Assembly: GCA_947460615.1 (NCBI GenBank)
Contig: CANHHG010000007.1
Coordinates: forward strand, 1 to 52,542
Reading direction: 5' to 3'
Length of the DNA stretch: 52,542 nucleotides
From: Bacteroidota bacterium
GTDB lineage: Bacteria; Bacteroidota; Bacteroidia; Flavobacteriales; Flavobacteriaceae
Below are positions 1-10,300 of the stretch, piece by piece. The position numbers and the translations under genes were made by a program. The notes under the pieces are model-generated. The model was not told the DNA's origin. It saw only the letters and a list, made by a program, of their open reading frames with translations, and searched no databases. Position 1 is the stretch's first letter; each line of letters begins with the position of its first letter.

Positions 1-29
1 AAATAGTTATTAAAGTTAAAATATAAATA

Positions 30-695
30 ATGAGTAAGATCCAACAAGTATCGGATGCTATTGTAGCTCAAGGAATGCTACCGCTTTATTTCAATGCCGA
101 CCAAGAGGTAACCATTGAAATTCTAAGAGCGTTGTACCGAGCAGGAATAAAAGCGATAGAATATACCAGTCGTGGAGAAGCAGCACTAAGTAATTTTACC
201 AAAATGGTTGAAATTAGAAATGCTGAAATGCCTGATTTGTTATTAGGAATAGGAACCATAAAAAACTTACAACAAGCACAGGAATACTATGAGGTAGGAG
301 CTGATTTTTTTATTAGCCCTGGATTTGTTCCTGAAGTAGCTTCTTTTCTAAAAAGCAAAGAAGTTTTGTACAGCCCAGGTTGTATGACGCCAACAGAGAT
401 TATCGCTGCTGAAAATACAGGAGTAAAATTCATTAAATTATTCCCAGGAAACATGCTAGGACCTGATTTCTTGAGTGGTATTAAAGATATTTTTCCAAAA
501 TTGCTATTCATGCCAACAGGCGGTGTGGATACCACAAGAGCAAACATCGAAGGTTGGTTCAAAGCAGGAGTTTCTGCTGTGGGAATGGGAAGTAAACTCA
601 TCAGCAAACAATTGATGGCGGATAAAGAGTATGCCACCATCGAATCAGAAACCAAAGCAGTATTAAATTTGATTCAATCAATAAAAAATAATTAG
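30..695 (+). CDS. eda: KDPG/KHG aldolase (Entner-Doudoroff-type aldolase)
   Basis: Cytoplasmic class I aldolase that splits 2-keto-3-deoxy-6-phosphogluconate into pyruvate and glyceraldehyde-3-phosphate. It is the last step for both the glucuronate and the unsaturated-uronate branches encoded here. The 221-residue length is normal for the family. The Schiff-base lysine is K136 in the segment GVKFIKLFPGN, and the phosphate-binding stretch MPTGGVD follows. The ATG is the first available start, and only 29 bases precede it in the window. The stop codon abuts the ATG of the next gene, so the two are probably translated together. The family also acts on 4-hydroxy-2-oxoglutarate, but the neighbours favour the KDPG role. 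No KDG kinase, needed to make its substrate, is seen in the window. Confidence 0.93.
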   Translation: MSKIQQVSDAIVAQGMLPLYFNADQEVTIEILRALYRAGIKAIEYTSRGEAALSNFTKMVEIRNAEMPDLLLGIGTIKNLQQAQEYYEVGADFFISPGFVPEVASFLKSKEVLYSPGCMTPTEIIAAENTGVKFIKLFPGNMLGPDFLSGIKDIFPKLLFMPTGGVDTTRANIEGWFKAGVSAVGMGSKLISKQLMADKEYATIESETKAVLNLIQSIKNN

Positions 696-1520
696 ATGAA
701 AACAATTGTAATTACAGGTGCTGGTGGAGTTTTATGTAGCACATTAGCGAAAGCTTTGGCAAAACAAGGACACCAAATAGCATTATTAGATTTGAAAAAA
801 GCAGCAGCAGATCATGTTGCAAATGAAATCAACGCAGCTGGAGGAAAAGCAATTGGTGTTGCTGCCAATGTATTGGAAAAAGAATCATTAGAAGCAGCAA
901 AGGAAGAAGTAAATGATAAATTAGGTAGTTGTGATATTTTGATAAACGGAGCAGGAGGGAATCACCCATTAGGAACAACCTCAAATCCATTTTTATTGGA
1001 AGAAGACATGCACAATACAACAGAGGGATTCAAAACTTTTTTTGATTTAGATGCTGAGGGGATAAAATTTGTATTCAATTTAAATTTCATCGGAACCTTA
1101 TTGCCAACACAAGTTTTTTCTAAAGACATGATTGGTAAAAAAGGATGTAGTATTTTGAATATTTCATCCATGAATGCTTTTACTCCATTGACAAAAATAC
1201 CTGCCTATAGTGGTGCAAAAGCTGCTGTATCTAATTTTACACAATGGTTAGCGGTGCATTTTTCAAAAGTTGGAATTCGTGTAAACGCTTTAGCACCAGG
1301 ATTTTTCTTAACGGATCAAAACCGTTCATTATTAACAACTGAAACCGGCGCATTGACACCTAGAGGAAATTCAATCATTGACCAAACGCCAATGGGACGA
1401 TTTGGTGAACCTGAAGATTTAGTTAGTACTACTTTATATTTATGTGATGACGCAACTTCTTTTGTAACTGGAGTTGTAATTCCGATTGATGGAGGTTTTA
1501 GCGCGTTTAGCGGAGTTTAA
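696..1520 (+). CDS. SDR-family oxidoreductase, probable D-mannonate oxidoreductase (fructuronate reductase)
   Basis: A 274-residue short-chain dehydrogenase/reductase. The N-terminal Rossmann motif is TGAGGVL, the NAG-type motif appears as NGAGG, and the catalytic Y171/K175 lie in PAYSGAKAA. A C-terminal IDGGFSA segment is typical of the family. It starts directly after the aldolase stop and precedes mannonate dehydratase and glucuronate isomerase. From that position I infer that it reduces fructuronate to mannonate, a step carried out by the unrelated long-chain UxuB in E. coli. SDR enzymes in this position are common in Bacteroidota, but sequence alone does not fix the substrate. Confidence 0.82.
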   Translation: MKTIVITGAGGVLCSTLAKALAKQGHQIALLDLKKAAADHVANEINAAGGKAIGVAANVLEKESLEAAKEEVNDKLGSCDILINGAGGNHPLGTTSNPFLLEEDMHNTTEGFKTFFDLDAEGIKFVFNLNFIGTLLPTQVFSKDMIGKKGCSILNISSMNAFTPLTKIPAYSGAKAAVSNFTQWLAVHFSKVGIRVNALAPGFFLTDQNRSLLTTETGALTPRGNSIIDQTPMGRFGEPEDLVSTTLYLCDDATSFVTGVVIPIDGGFSAFSGV

Positions 1521-1551
1521 AAAAGGTTAAAAAATAAAATTTATAAAAGTT

Positions 1552-2712
1552 ATGGAACAAACATGGAGATGGTACGGACCAAATGATCCAGTCAAATTAT
1601 CAGATGCGCGTCAAGCGGGAGCAACTGGGATAGTTACTGCATTGCATCATATTAAAAATGGTCAAGTGTGGGAAGTGGATGAGATCATGAAAAGAAAGAA
1701 GGAAGTGGAGGCTGCTGGGTTAACATTTTCTGTTGTAGAAAGTATTCCTGTTCACGAAGACATTAAAAAACAATCAGGTGATTATATAAAATACATCGAA
1801 AACTACAAGCAAAGTATCAGAAATTTAGCTGCTTGTGAAGTGAATATTGTATGTTATAATTTTATGCCGGTATTGGATTGGTCTAGAACGGATTTATCTT
1901 ATGAAATGCCAGACGGATCAAAAGCTTTACGATTTGACATCAACGAATTTGCTGCTTTTGAATTGTTTATTTTAAAAAGACCAGGAGCTGAAAATACCTA
2001 TACCGAGGCTCAAAAAACAAAGGCAAAAGCGACTTTTGAAAAATTATCGGATGCCGATAAAATAAAATTACAACAAAACATAATTGCTGGTTTACCCGGA
2101 GCTGAAGAATCTTATACTGTGGAAGATTTTTTAAAAGTACTTCAAGCTTATGATGGTATTGATGCAAATAAATTAAAAGAAAATTTATATTATTTTCTTC
2201 GTGAGATTATCCCAGTTGCAGAAAGTGTAGGAGTTTTGATGGCGATTCATCCTGATGATCCTCCGTATCCAATTTTAGGATTACCAAGAGTGGTGAGCAC
2301 TGAAGCGGATTTAATTCAATTGTTAAATGCTATTGATTCACCTTCTAATGGATTTTGTATGTGTACAGGGTCATACGGTGTAATTGCCGAAAATGATTTA
2401 CCTGGAATTGTAGATCGTCATGGTGAAAAAATGAATTTTATTCATCTTAGAAGTACGCAACGTGATGAAGAAGGTAATTTCTATGAAGCTAACCATTTAG
2501 AGGGAGATGTGGATATGTATGAAGTGGTTAAATCAATTTTGAAAAAGCAAAAAGAAACAAAAAGAATAATTCCAATGCGACCTGATCACGGACATCAAAT
2601 GTTAGATGATTTGAATAAAAAAACAAATCCAGGTTATTCTGGAATTGGTCGTTTACGGGGTTTAGCAGAATTACGAGGATTAGAAATGGGTATTGAGAAA
2701 AGTTTATTTTAA
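1552..2712 (+). CDS. uxuA: Mannonate dehydratase
   Basis: Dehydrates D-mannonate to 2-keto-3-deoxygluconate in the cytoplasm. The 386 residues match the usual length of the UxuA family (about 390). Family hallmarks are the N-terminal [10 protein letters not shown] segment, the central [17 protein letters not shown] stretch, FIHLRST, and the C-terminal MRPDHGH metal-site region. The family has a TIM-barrel fold and needs Mn or Fe. It sits between the SDR enzyme and glucuronate isomerase, 31 bases after the former and 6 before the latter, in the order of the hexuronate pathway. The assignment is firm. Confidence 0.95.
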   Translation: MEQTWRWYGPNDPVKLSDARQAGATGIVTALHHIKNGQVWEVDEIMKRKKEVEAAGLTFSVVESIPVHEDIKKQSGDYIKYIENYKQSIRNLAACEVNIVCYNFMPVLDWSRTDLSYEMPDGSKALRFDINEFAAFELFILKRPGAENTYTEAQKTKAKATFEKLSDADKIKLQQNIIAGLPGAEESYTVEDFLKVLQAYDGIDANKLKENLYYFLREIIPVAESVGVLMAIHPDDPPYPILGLPRVVSTEADLIQLLNAIDSPSNGFCMCTGSYGVIAENDLPGIVDRHGEKMNFIHLRSTQRDEEGNFYEANHLEGDVDMYEVVKSILKKQKETKRIIPMRPDHGHQMLDDLNKKTNPGYSGIGRLRGLAELRGLEMGIEKSLF

Positions 2713-2718
2713 TTTATA

Positions 2719-4128
2719 ATGGCTGAGAATATATTTATTAACGATGATTTTTTGTTGCATAGTGAAGCGGCTAAAAAACTATATCACTATCATGCAAAAA
2801 CACAACCTATATTCGATTATCACTGTCATTTATCTCCAAAAGATATTGCAGAAGACCGACAATTTGAAAATTTAACTCAAATATGGATTGAAGGGGATCA
2901 CTATAAATATAGAGCCATGCGCGCCAATGGTATTGATGAAAAATACATCACCGGGGATGCTAGCGATTATGAAAAATTTCTTAAATGGGCTGAAACAGTT
3001 CCTTATACCCTAAGAAATCCTTTGTATCATTGGACTCACTTAGAATTAAAGAATTATTTTGGTATTACTACTTTATTGGATGCAAATTCTGCTCATGCAA
3101 TCTACACTGAAGCAACAAATTTATTGCAAAAACCGGAGTTTAGTGTTAGAAATATTCTTCGTAAAATGAATGTAAAAGTAGTGGGAACAACTGATGATCC
3201 AACAGACGATTTACAATTTCACAAAAAAATTAAAGACGATAATTTTGAAATAAAAGTTCTTCCTTCCTTTCGACCTGATAAAGCTACAGAAATTGAAAAA
3301 GGTCAAGCCTTTGTTGATTGGATCAAAAAACTAGAGCAATCCGTTGGTTTTTCAATCACTAATTTTTCTAAATTAATTTCAGCATTAAATAATAGACACG
3401 ATTTTTTCCATGAAATGGGATGTAGAATTTCTGATCATGGGCACAACACTTTTTATGGAGAGAACTTCACTGATTCGGAAGTAGATGTCATTTTTCAAAA
3501 CACACTGAATGGCAAATCACCTTCTGAATTAGAAATAAATAAATATAAATCGGCTGTTTTATTTGAATTGGCTTCAATGAATAAAGCCAAATCGTGGGCA
3601 CAACAATTTCACGTTGGTGCAATTAGAAATAATAATGCAAAAATGTTGCAGGAATTAGGACCTGATCAAGGTTTTGATTCTCTTGGCGATACAATTATGG
3701 CTGAGAATATGAGTAAATTCTTCGGGTCACTCAGTAAAAAAGAAGCTTTAACTAAAACTATTGTCTATAATTTGAATCCTAGAGACAATGAAATGTTTGC
3801 TTCTATGGCAGCCAATTTTAATGATGGAAAAGTGGCAGGAAAAATGCAATACGGTGCTGCTTGGTGGTTTTTAGACCAAAAAGACGGCATGGAAAAACAG
3901 TTAAATGTGCTTTCTAACTTCGGTTTATTAAGTCGTTTTGTTGGAATGGTAACCGATTCACGTAGTTTCCTTTCCTTTCCTAGACATGAATATTTTAGAC
4001 GTATTTTATGTAATGTTCTTGGGGATGAAATTCAAAAAGGAGAATTACCTAACAATATGGAATTGATAGGGACAATGGTGGAAAATATCTGTTATAAAAA
4101 TGCGGTTGCCTATTTTGAAATTGATTAA
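2719..4128 (+). CDS. uxaC: Glucuronate isomerase (uronate isomerase)
   Basis: Converts D-glucuronate to D-fructuronate (or galacturonate to tagaturonate) in the cytoplasm; a member of the amidohydrolase-like superfamily. The protein has 469 residues, the normal family size. The metal-binding motif DYHCHLSPKD lies near the N terminus, and the family segments GTTDDP, VLPSFRPDK, ISDHG and the C-terminal VGMVTDSRSFLSFPRHEYFRR are all present. It is the clearest sign that free glucuronate (or galacturonate) is released from the glycan. The absence of tagaturonate reductase and altronate dehydratase, and the presence of UxuA, point to glucuronate. Confidence 0.96.
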   Translation: MAENIFINDDFLLHSEAAKKLYHYHAKTQPIFDYHCHLSPKDIAEDRQFENLTQIWIEGDHYKYRAMRANGIDEKYITGDASDYEKFLKWAETVPYTLRNPLYHWTHLELKNYFGITTLLDANSAHAIYTEATNLLQKPEFSVRNILRKMNVKVVGTTDDPTDDLQFHKKIKDDNFEIKVLPSFRPDKATEIEKGQAFVDWIKKLEQSVGFSITNFSKLISALNNRHDFFHEMGCRISDHGHNTFYGENFTDSEVDVIFQNTLNGKSPSELEINKYKSAVLFELASMNKAKSWAQQFHVGAIRNNNAKMLQELGPDQGFDSLGDTIMAENMSKFFGSLSKKEALTKTIVYNLNPRDNEMFASMAANFNDGKVAGKMQYGAAWWFLDQKDGMEKQLNVLSNFGLLSRFVGMVTDSRSFLSFPRHEYFRRILCNVLGDEIQKGELPNNMELIGTMVENICYKNAVAYFEID

Positions 4129-4170
4129 CTATATACTATTAATAAACAAACTAAAACCAAAAAAATACCA

Positions 4171-5544
4171 ATGAAAGAAACCAATATATCAATCGGAAAA
4201 TACAGATGGACCATTTGTGGTTTGCTTTTCTTTGCAACCACCGTAAATTATTTAGACCGTCAGGTATTGAGTTTATTAGCTCCAAGTTTATCGGAAGAGT
4301 TTGGCTGGTCCAATACAGATTATGCTAATATTACAGCAGTTTTTCAGTTTATCTATGCTATTTCCATGCTATTTGCAGGAAGAATAATTGATAAATTGGG
4401 AACCAAAAAAGGTTATATTCTGGCCATTACAGTTTGGTCAATTGGAGCCATAATGCACGCGTATTCTTTACCGGTAGGAGCTGCATTTTCTACTTTTATG
4501 GTTTGGATTGGAGTAGGCGCAGTGCCTATTTCAATAGCAGGATTCATGTTGTCTCGTGCCGTATTGGGTTTTGGAGAATCAGGGAATTTCCCAGCTGCAA
4601 TTAAAGCCGTTGCGGAATATTTTCCCAAGAAAGAACGTTCTCTTGCTACAGGTATTTTTAATTCAGGTTCTAATGTTGGAGCCATTTTAGCACCTCTAAC
4701 TGTTCCTGTTATTGCGGAATATTACGGTTGGGAATTTGCCTTTATCCTTGTAGGAGCAATTGGTTTTATTTGGGTAATCTTTTGGGTTTTATTGTATGAA
4801 ATCCCATCGGAACAAAAGAAACTATCAAAAGCGGAATACGATTATATCCATGACGAAGAATCACAAGCGTCAGAAAAAACAGCAACTTCCTCTGAGGAAA
4901 AAGTAGCTTGGTTCAAATTATTAGGTTACAAACAAACATGGGCTTTTGTATTTGGAAAATTCATGACTGACGGAATTTGGTGGTTTTTCCTGTTTTGGTT
5001 ACCCAAATATTTGGAAGCACAATTTGGAATGAAAGGAACCGATATTGTTTTGCCATTAGCAGTTTTATATAGCATGACCATGGTAGGAAGTATCGGTGGA
5101 GGTTGGTTTCCAATGTACTTTATCAATAAAGGATACAATCCTTATGAAGGAAGAATGAAAGCCATGTTATTAATCGCATTGTTTCCATTGGTAGTATTAT
5201 TGGCGCAACCATTGGGTCACATTACTTTTTGGATTCCGGTAATTCTAATCGGAATTGGAGCCTCTGCACACCAGGCTTGGTCAGCTAATATTTTCACTAC
5301 AGTTTCCGATATGTTTCCTAAAAAAGCGATCGGATCGATCATTGGAATTGGAGGAATGGCCGGAGGATTTGGAGGTGTTTTAGTTTCTAAGATGGGCGGT
5401 TATTTATTCGATTATTATGATAGTTTAGGCGAAATTCAAACCGGTTACACCATCATGTTTGTCGTTTGTGCTGTAGCCTATTTAATCGCTTGGTCGGTAA
5501 TGAAATTGCTAGTTCCAAAATACAGTCCGATTACTAATTTGTAA
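4171..5544 (+). CDS. MFS transporter, hexuronate/glucuronate type (ExuT-like)
   Basis: A 457-residue inner-membrane major facilitator protein with about 12 hydrophobic segments and a charged central loop (around residues 215-245). The N-terminal NYLDRQVLSLLAPSL segment is characteristic of the anion:cation symporter subfamily that includes ExuT and GudP, and the loop RIIDKLGTKKGY is the MFS signature between helices 2 and 3. It follows glucuronate isomerase by 42 bases. The likely role is import of monomeric glucuronate, unsaturated uronate or a related uronic acid from the periplasm. The exact substrate is inferred from context. Confidence 0.88.
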   Translation: MKETNISIGKYRWTICGLLFFATTVNYLDRQVLSLLAPSLSEEFGWSNTDYANITAVFQFIYAISMLFAGRIIDKLGTKKGYILAITVWSIGAIMHAYSLPVGAAFSTFMVWIGVGAVPISIAGFMLSRAVLGFGESGNFPAAIKAVAEYFPKKERSLATGIFNSGSNVGAILAPLTVPVIAEYYGWEFAFILVGAIGFIWVIFWVLLYEIPSEQKKLSKAEYDYIHDEESQASEKTATSSEEKVAWFKLLGYKQTWAFVFGKFMTDGIWWFFLFWLPKYLEAQFGMKGTDIVLPLAVLYSMTMVGSIGGGWFPMYFINKGYNPYEGRMKAMLLIALFPLVVLLAQPLGHITFWIPVILIGIGASAHQAWSANIFTTVSDMFPKKAIGSIIGIGGMAGGFGGVLVSKMGGYLFDYYDSLGEIQTGYTIMFVVCAVAYLIAWSVMKLLVPKYSPITNL

Positions 5545-5570
5545 TCTTTATATTTACTAAAGCTCTTAAA

Positions 5571-7244
5571 ATGAAACTATTATATTCAAAATACAGAATA
5601 AAATCATTACTTTTTGGAATATTAATTTTTGGTTTGTGTTTAAAAATTCAAATTGTAGTTGCTCAAGAAACTCCAGATATCATCAGTAAAAAAGAAGTTG
5701 CTTCTTTAAATTTCTTGCCTGATTTTAGTTACGCTGGGTATCGTTTTGGAAATACTAGTTTGCCAGAAATCAAAGAAAAAATAATATCAGCAACCGATTT
5801 TGGTGTTAAAGCAAACGACAATTTAGATGATTCTAAAGCATTGCAAAAAGCATTAAAAGCGGCTCATGAAGTTTCGGGAAATGTTGTTCTTCTATTGCCG
5901 GCAGGAAAAATAATTTTGAGTGATATTCTTTACATTGAAAGAAGTGATTTTGTTTTAAGAGGCGCTGGTTCAGGTGCTCAAGGAACAGAAATTTACTGCC
6001 CCCGACCAATGATGTATCTTAAAGATCAAGAATCTTTAGCTGAATTAAGAGAATACTTAACATCTACAGGTAAACGACAAGTAGAAAAAGAAAACAATAT
6101 TGATTTACCTTTTTCACAATTTGCTTGGTCTGGTGGATTTATTTGGACACAAGTACGGAATCAAAGGGTAAAATCGTATATGGAGAAATATGAAACTCCA
6201 CCCAATATTTTTGCAAAAGTAATTAAAGGAAATCGAGGGGAAAAAGAGTTTCTAGTTTCTGATGTAAATCGATTAAAAGTAGGTGATGTAGTAGAATTAG
6301 AATTGTTCAATAAAGAAGGTGAAAAAGGCGAAATTATCGAAGCTTTATATGGAAATTCGAAGGCCAAAATTGGTTATTCTCATTGGAAACAACCCAATTT
6401 AGCGTTGGTTAGACAGCAGGTTGAAATTGTTACGATATCCAAGAATAAAATCACAATCAAAACTCCATTACTACTTGATATTAAGCCAAATTATCAAGCG
6501 TTGTTAGTTGAATGGAATCATTTATCAGAAGTAGGAATTGAACATTTAAGAATAAGTTTTCCTGATGCACCCAGGGTTGCACATCATATTGAACAAGGAT
6601 ACAACGGTATTTTTTTAACCCGTTTATTTAATAGTTGGGTGCAGGATGTAACAATCAATAATGCTGAAAGCGGAATTCTAACCGAAGAAATTGCCAATGT
6701 AACTATTAAAGATATTATAACAGAAGGAAAAAATATCGCTCATTATACGGTTGAAATGGGGGGGGTTCATAATGTTTTAGTAGAAAATTTAAAGGTATAT
6801 AATAAAGCGGTTCATCCATTGAGTTTCAATACTTTCGCTACTAAAAATGTATATGAAAATTGTGAGATTTTTACCGATCCTGATTTAGATCAACATGCTG
6901 GTGCCAATCATCAAAATTTATTTGATAATATAAAAGTCCATTTTGATGCGGATAATTCCAATACATATTCATTATTTGCTGGTGGTGGTGCAAATTATTG
7001 GAAACCTTCCCACGGGGCGTATTCTACTTTTTGGAATATCAATATTGAGGTAAATGGTGCCAATAATTTTCCAATTGAACTTAACGGAATGGAAGATGGC
7101 CCATTTGCTAGAATTATTGGAGTAAATGGGAACAGACCTTTTTCAGTAAAATATGGGCCTGACGCATATATCGATTTTATAAATAAACCAATGACGAAAA
7201 TACCTTCCTTGTATTATTATCAACTGAAAAAACGATTAAAATAA
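5571..7244 (+). CDS. Exported right-handed beta-helix protein, putative polysaccharide lyase
   Basis: A 557-residue protein with an N-terminal signal segment ending near IVVAQ. The region around residues 70-130 (ATDFGVKANDNLDDSKALQKAL) is the hallmark start of a pectate-lyase-3-type right-handed beta-helix, and short beta-strand repeats fill the rest to about residue 540. No T9SS tail or lipobox is visible, so it is probably periplasmic or secreted. I cannot assign it to a named lyase family. It is the last gene of the uronate operon, 26 bases after the transporter, which suggests that it generates or trims uronate oligosaccharides. The coding sequence contains a tract of eight G residues (6758-6765), unusual in this AT-rich genome. 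Confidence 0.72.
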   Translation: MKLLYSKYRIKSLLFGILIFGLCLKIQIVVAQETPDIISKKEVASLNFLPDFSYAGYRFGNTSLPEIKEKIISATDFGVKANDNLDDSKALQKALKAAHEVSGNVVLLLPAGKIILSDILYIERSDFVLRGAGSGAQGTEIYCPRPMMYLKDQESLAELREYLTSTGKRQVEKENNIDLPFSQFAWSGGFIWTQVRNQRVKSYMEKYETPPNIFAKVIKGNRGEKEFLVSDVNRLKVGDVVELELFNKEGEKGEIIEALYGNSKAKIGYSHWKQPNLALVRQQVEIVTISKNKITIKTPLLLDIKPNYQALLVEWNHLSEVGIEHLRISFPDAPRVAHHIEQGYNGIFLTRLFNSWVQDVTINNAESGILTEEIANVTIKDIITEGKNIAHYTVEMGGVHNVLVENLKVYNKAVHPLSFNTFATKNVYENCEIFTDPDLDQHAGANHQNLFDNIKVHFDADNSNTYSLFAGGGANYWKPSHGAYSTFWNINIEVNGANNFPIELNGMEDGPFARIIGVNGNRPFSVKYGPDAYIDFINKPMTKIPSLYYYQLKKRLK

Positions 7245-7286
7245 ATTTCTTTGTTTATCAACTTTATATGTGTTAATTTCACTATC

Positions 7287-7294
7287 TATTTTTG
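7287..7294 (+). promoter_or_regulatory. Possible -7 promoter element upstream of the HTCS gene
   Basis: The octamer TATTTTTG matches the Bacteroidota -7 consensus TAnnTTTG and lies 18 bases before the ATG of the sensor-regulator. The only nearby TTTG that could serve as a -33 element (7250-7253) is 33 bases upstream, longer than usual, so the promoter is tentative. Confidence 0.33.
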
Positions 7295-7312
7295 TGTTGA
7301 TTGTAATAAATA

Positions 7313-10300
7313 ATGAAAAAAACTTTTGTTTATATACTTTTTATTTTTGTTACTGTACAATGTTTTTCTCAATCTAGCCTCTATAGATTAAAAAACATTA
7401 CTACAGTGAATGGTCTTTCCCAAAGTTCAGTAATTGCAATTCATCAAGATGTACTAGGCCAAATGTGGTTCGGTACTCGTGACGGATTGAACAGATATGA
7501 TGGAAGTAATATTACCGTTTTCAGAAATAACCCAAAAGATTCTTCATCCATTTGTAACAACGATATACTTTCAATTGAGGGTGATAAAAGAGGAAATTTA
7601 TGGATTGGAACGTATAATGGATTAAATTTTTACAATCCTGTTTCTAATATTTTCAAGCGTTATCTTCATGGAAATTCAACGAATTCATTGTGTAATAATA
7701 CGGTATGGAAAATTAAAGAGATTAATAACGAAATTTGGATTGCCACTGCTGGAGGACTCTCCATTTTTAATAAAACCACTCAAAAATTCACCTCAGTTTC
7801 TCACAATTCAAAGAACTTTTCAAGTTTGTCTAATAATTTTGTTTTATCCATTTATAAAACTAAAAAAGGAGTGATTTGGGTTGGAACTGCTAAAGGATTG
7901 TGTCAACTAGTGAGTAGAAAAGGCGATTCATTTGTATTTAAACAATTCTACAATTCTAATAATGAAAGTCTATATGTTCAAGATATCAAGGAAGATAAAT
8001 TTGGAATTATTTGTGTTGCAACAAAACAACACGGGCTTTTAAAATTAGATCTAAAATCGAATAAATTAGTTCCTTTTTCAAAAAATCTAACGGATTCAGA
8101 TGTAAGATCAATCGATTTTGATAAAAATCATGTTGCCTGGGTAGGAACATATGAAGGTTTATTTGCTATTCAAAATTCAGGAATCGTAATTAAGGTTTAT
8201 AATAATCCAGATAAAAAACTGAGTTTTGGAAAAATTAAATCTGTTTTTACAGACAGAAAAGGCTCTGTTTGGATCGGATCTTATTATAATGGCATCAGTT
8301 TTTGGGATGAATCCAATAATAATTTTACCAATATTAATCAGAATTCAGGATCAAGTGCCTTGAGTTATGATGTAGTTAGTTCTTTAGCATCAGATTCAAA
8401 TACGATTTATATTGGAACTGAAGGTGGAGGAATTACAGTTTTGGATAGCAAAACAGGTTTTACTTCTAAAATAAGTGGTTCAGATGTAAATAATGTAAAA
8501 TCTTTGTACTTATCTAATTCGGGTATTCTATGGATTGGAACTTTTACAGAAGGCATAGCTGCATATGATACTAAAAATAAGCGCTTTGTCAACGAATTGA
8601 TTAATCCTAATCTAAAAAACATTCTAAAATTATCAGGAGTTTATGTAATTAAAAAAGGCCGTAAAGAAGGAGTATTATGGATTGGAACTTTCGGAAAAGG
8701 TTTGATTCGTTACGACTGTAATTCTAAAACCTATCAAATGATAGGAAATGATAATTATTACGATAATTTTTTAACCAACAATCGCATTAGAACTTTGCTA
8801 ATTGATAAAAAAGACAATCTATGGATTGGTACTCAAAGTGGATTAAACGTTATTAATCTTAATGATTTTGATAATAATAGCTACCCAATTAAACATTATT
8901 TCTTCGATAATAAATTACTTTCGGGAGATGATATTTTGTCGCTTTATCAAGATAAATCGGGTACTATTTGGGTTGGCACTAAAGCGAAAGGTCTTTACGT
9001 TTACAATGGTTTTAATTTTAATAAAATCAACATTAAAAAAGATGATTTTGAGGTCACTTCAATTCATTCACTTTCAGAAGATGATTCTAATAATCTTTGG
9101 ATGAGTTCTAATTTTGGAATTATCAAATACAATTTAAAATCTAAAATCAGCTTTATTTATGATCAAAAAGAAGGTTTAGTCAGTAATGAATTCAACGATA
9201 ATGCATTTCTAAAACTAGGTAATAATAAATTCTATTATGGCGGACCTTCGGGAATTACCTACTTTAATACTAAGAAATTACCTGTTAATAAATATTCTCC
9301 CCAAGTAATATTGACCGATTTTAAAATCGCAAATAAATCAATTAATGTTGCCAATGAAAACGACCTACTAGAAAAATCAATTGCGTATACCAAAACACTA
9401 ACTTTAAGTTACGACAAAGCCAATTTCACTATTAATTTTGCTACTCCAAACTTTATTAATTCTCCTAATAACAAATATTCGTATCGTTTAGTGGGATTGA
9501 ATAATGAGTGGACCACAACATCTAGTACATTTGCAACATTTACAATTCAAAATTCGGGAACTTATATATTTGAAGTTAAGGGTGCTAATAATGATGGAAT
9601 TTGGAATGAAACACCTACTACATTAGAAATTGTTGTAAAGCCAGCACCCTGGAAAAGTTGGTGGGCAATTTGTATTTATTTAATGTTAATTTGGGCTTCT
9701 TTATATGGATTTGTTTGGATTGTGAAATCGAAAGAAAAATTACGCCAAGAATTACTTTTAGAATACCGAGAAAACGAAAGAAGTAAAGAGGATAATAACG
9801 CCAAGCTTCAATTTTTTACCAATATCTCTCACGAATTTAGAACCCCATTGACTCTAATTTTAGGACCATTACAGCAAATCTTGTTAAATTATAACGGAAC
9901 AAATGAAATGTATAAAAAACTACTTGTTATTGAAAGTAGTGCTAATCATCTGCTTAAATTAATAAATAGGTTGATGGATTTTAGAAAATACGAAACCAAT
10001 CAATTTACACTAGAAGCTGCAGAAGGAAACCTGGTTAAATATATCAAAGAAATCTTTTTATCCTTTACAGAATATGCTAAGGATGGTGAGTATAAATATA
10101 CTTTTGAATCTTCAGATGATGAAGTATTAGTTTATTTTGATCGATTGAAATTGGAGCGTGTTTTCTATAATTTAATTTCAAATGCTTTCAGATATACTCC
10201 AAAAGGAGGAGAAATTATTGTTAGAATAAGAAAAGAAAAAAATCAAGTCATTATTGAAGTTGATGATAATGGTATTGGAATAGCGAAAGAATACGTTGAC

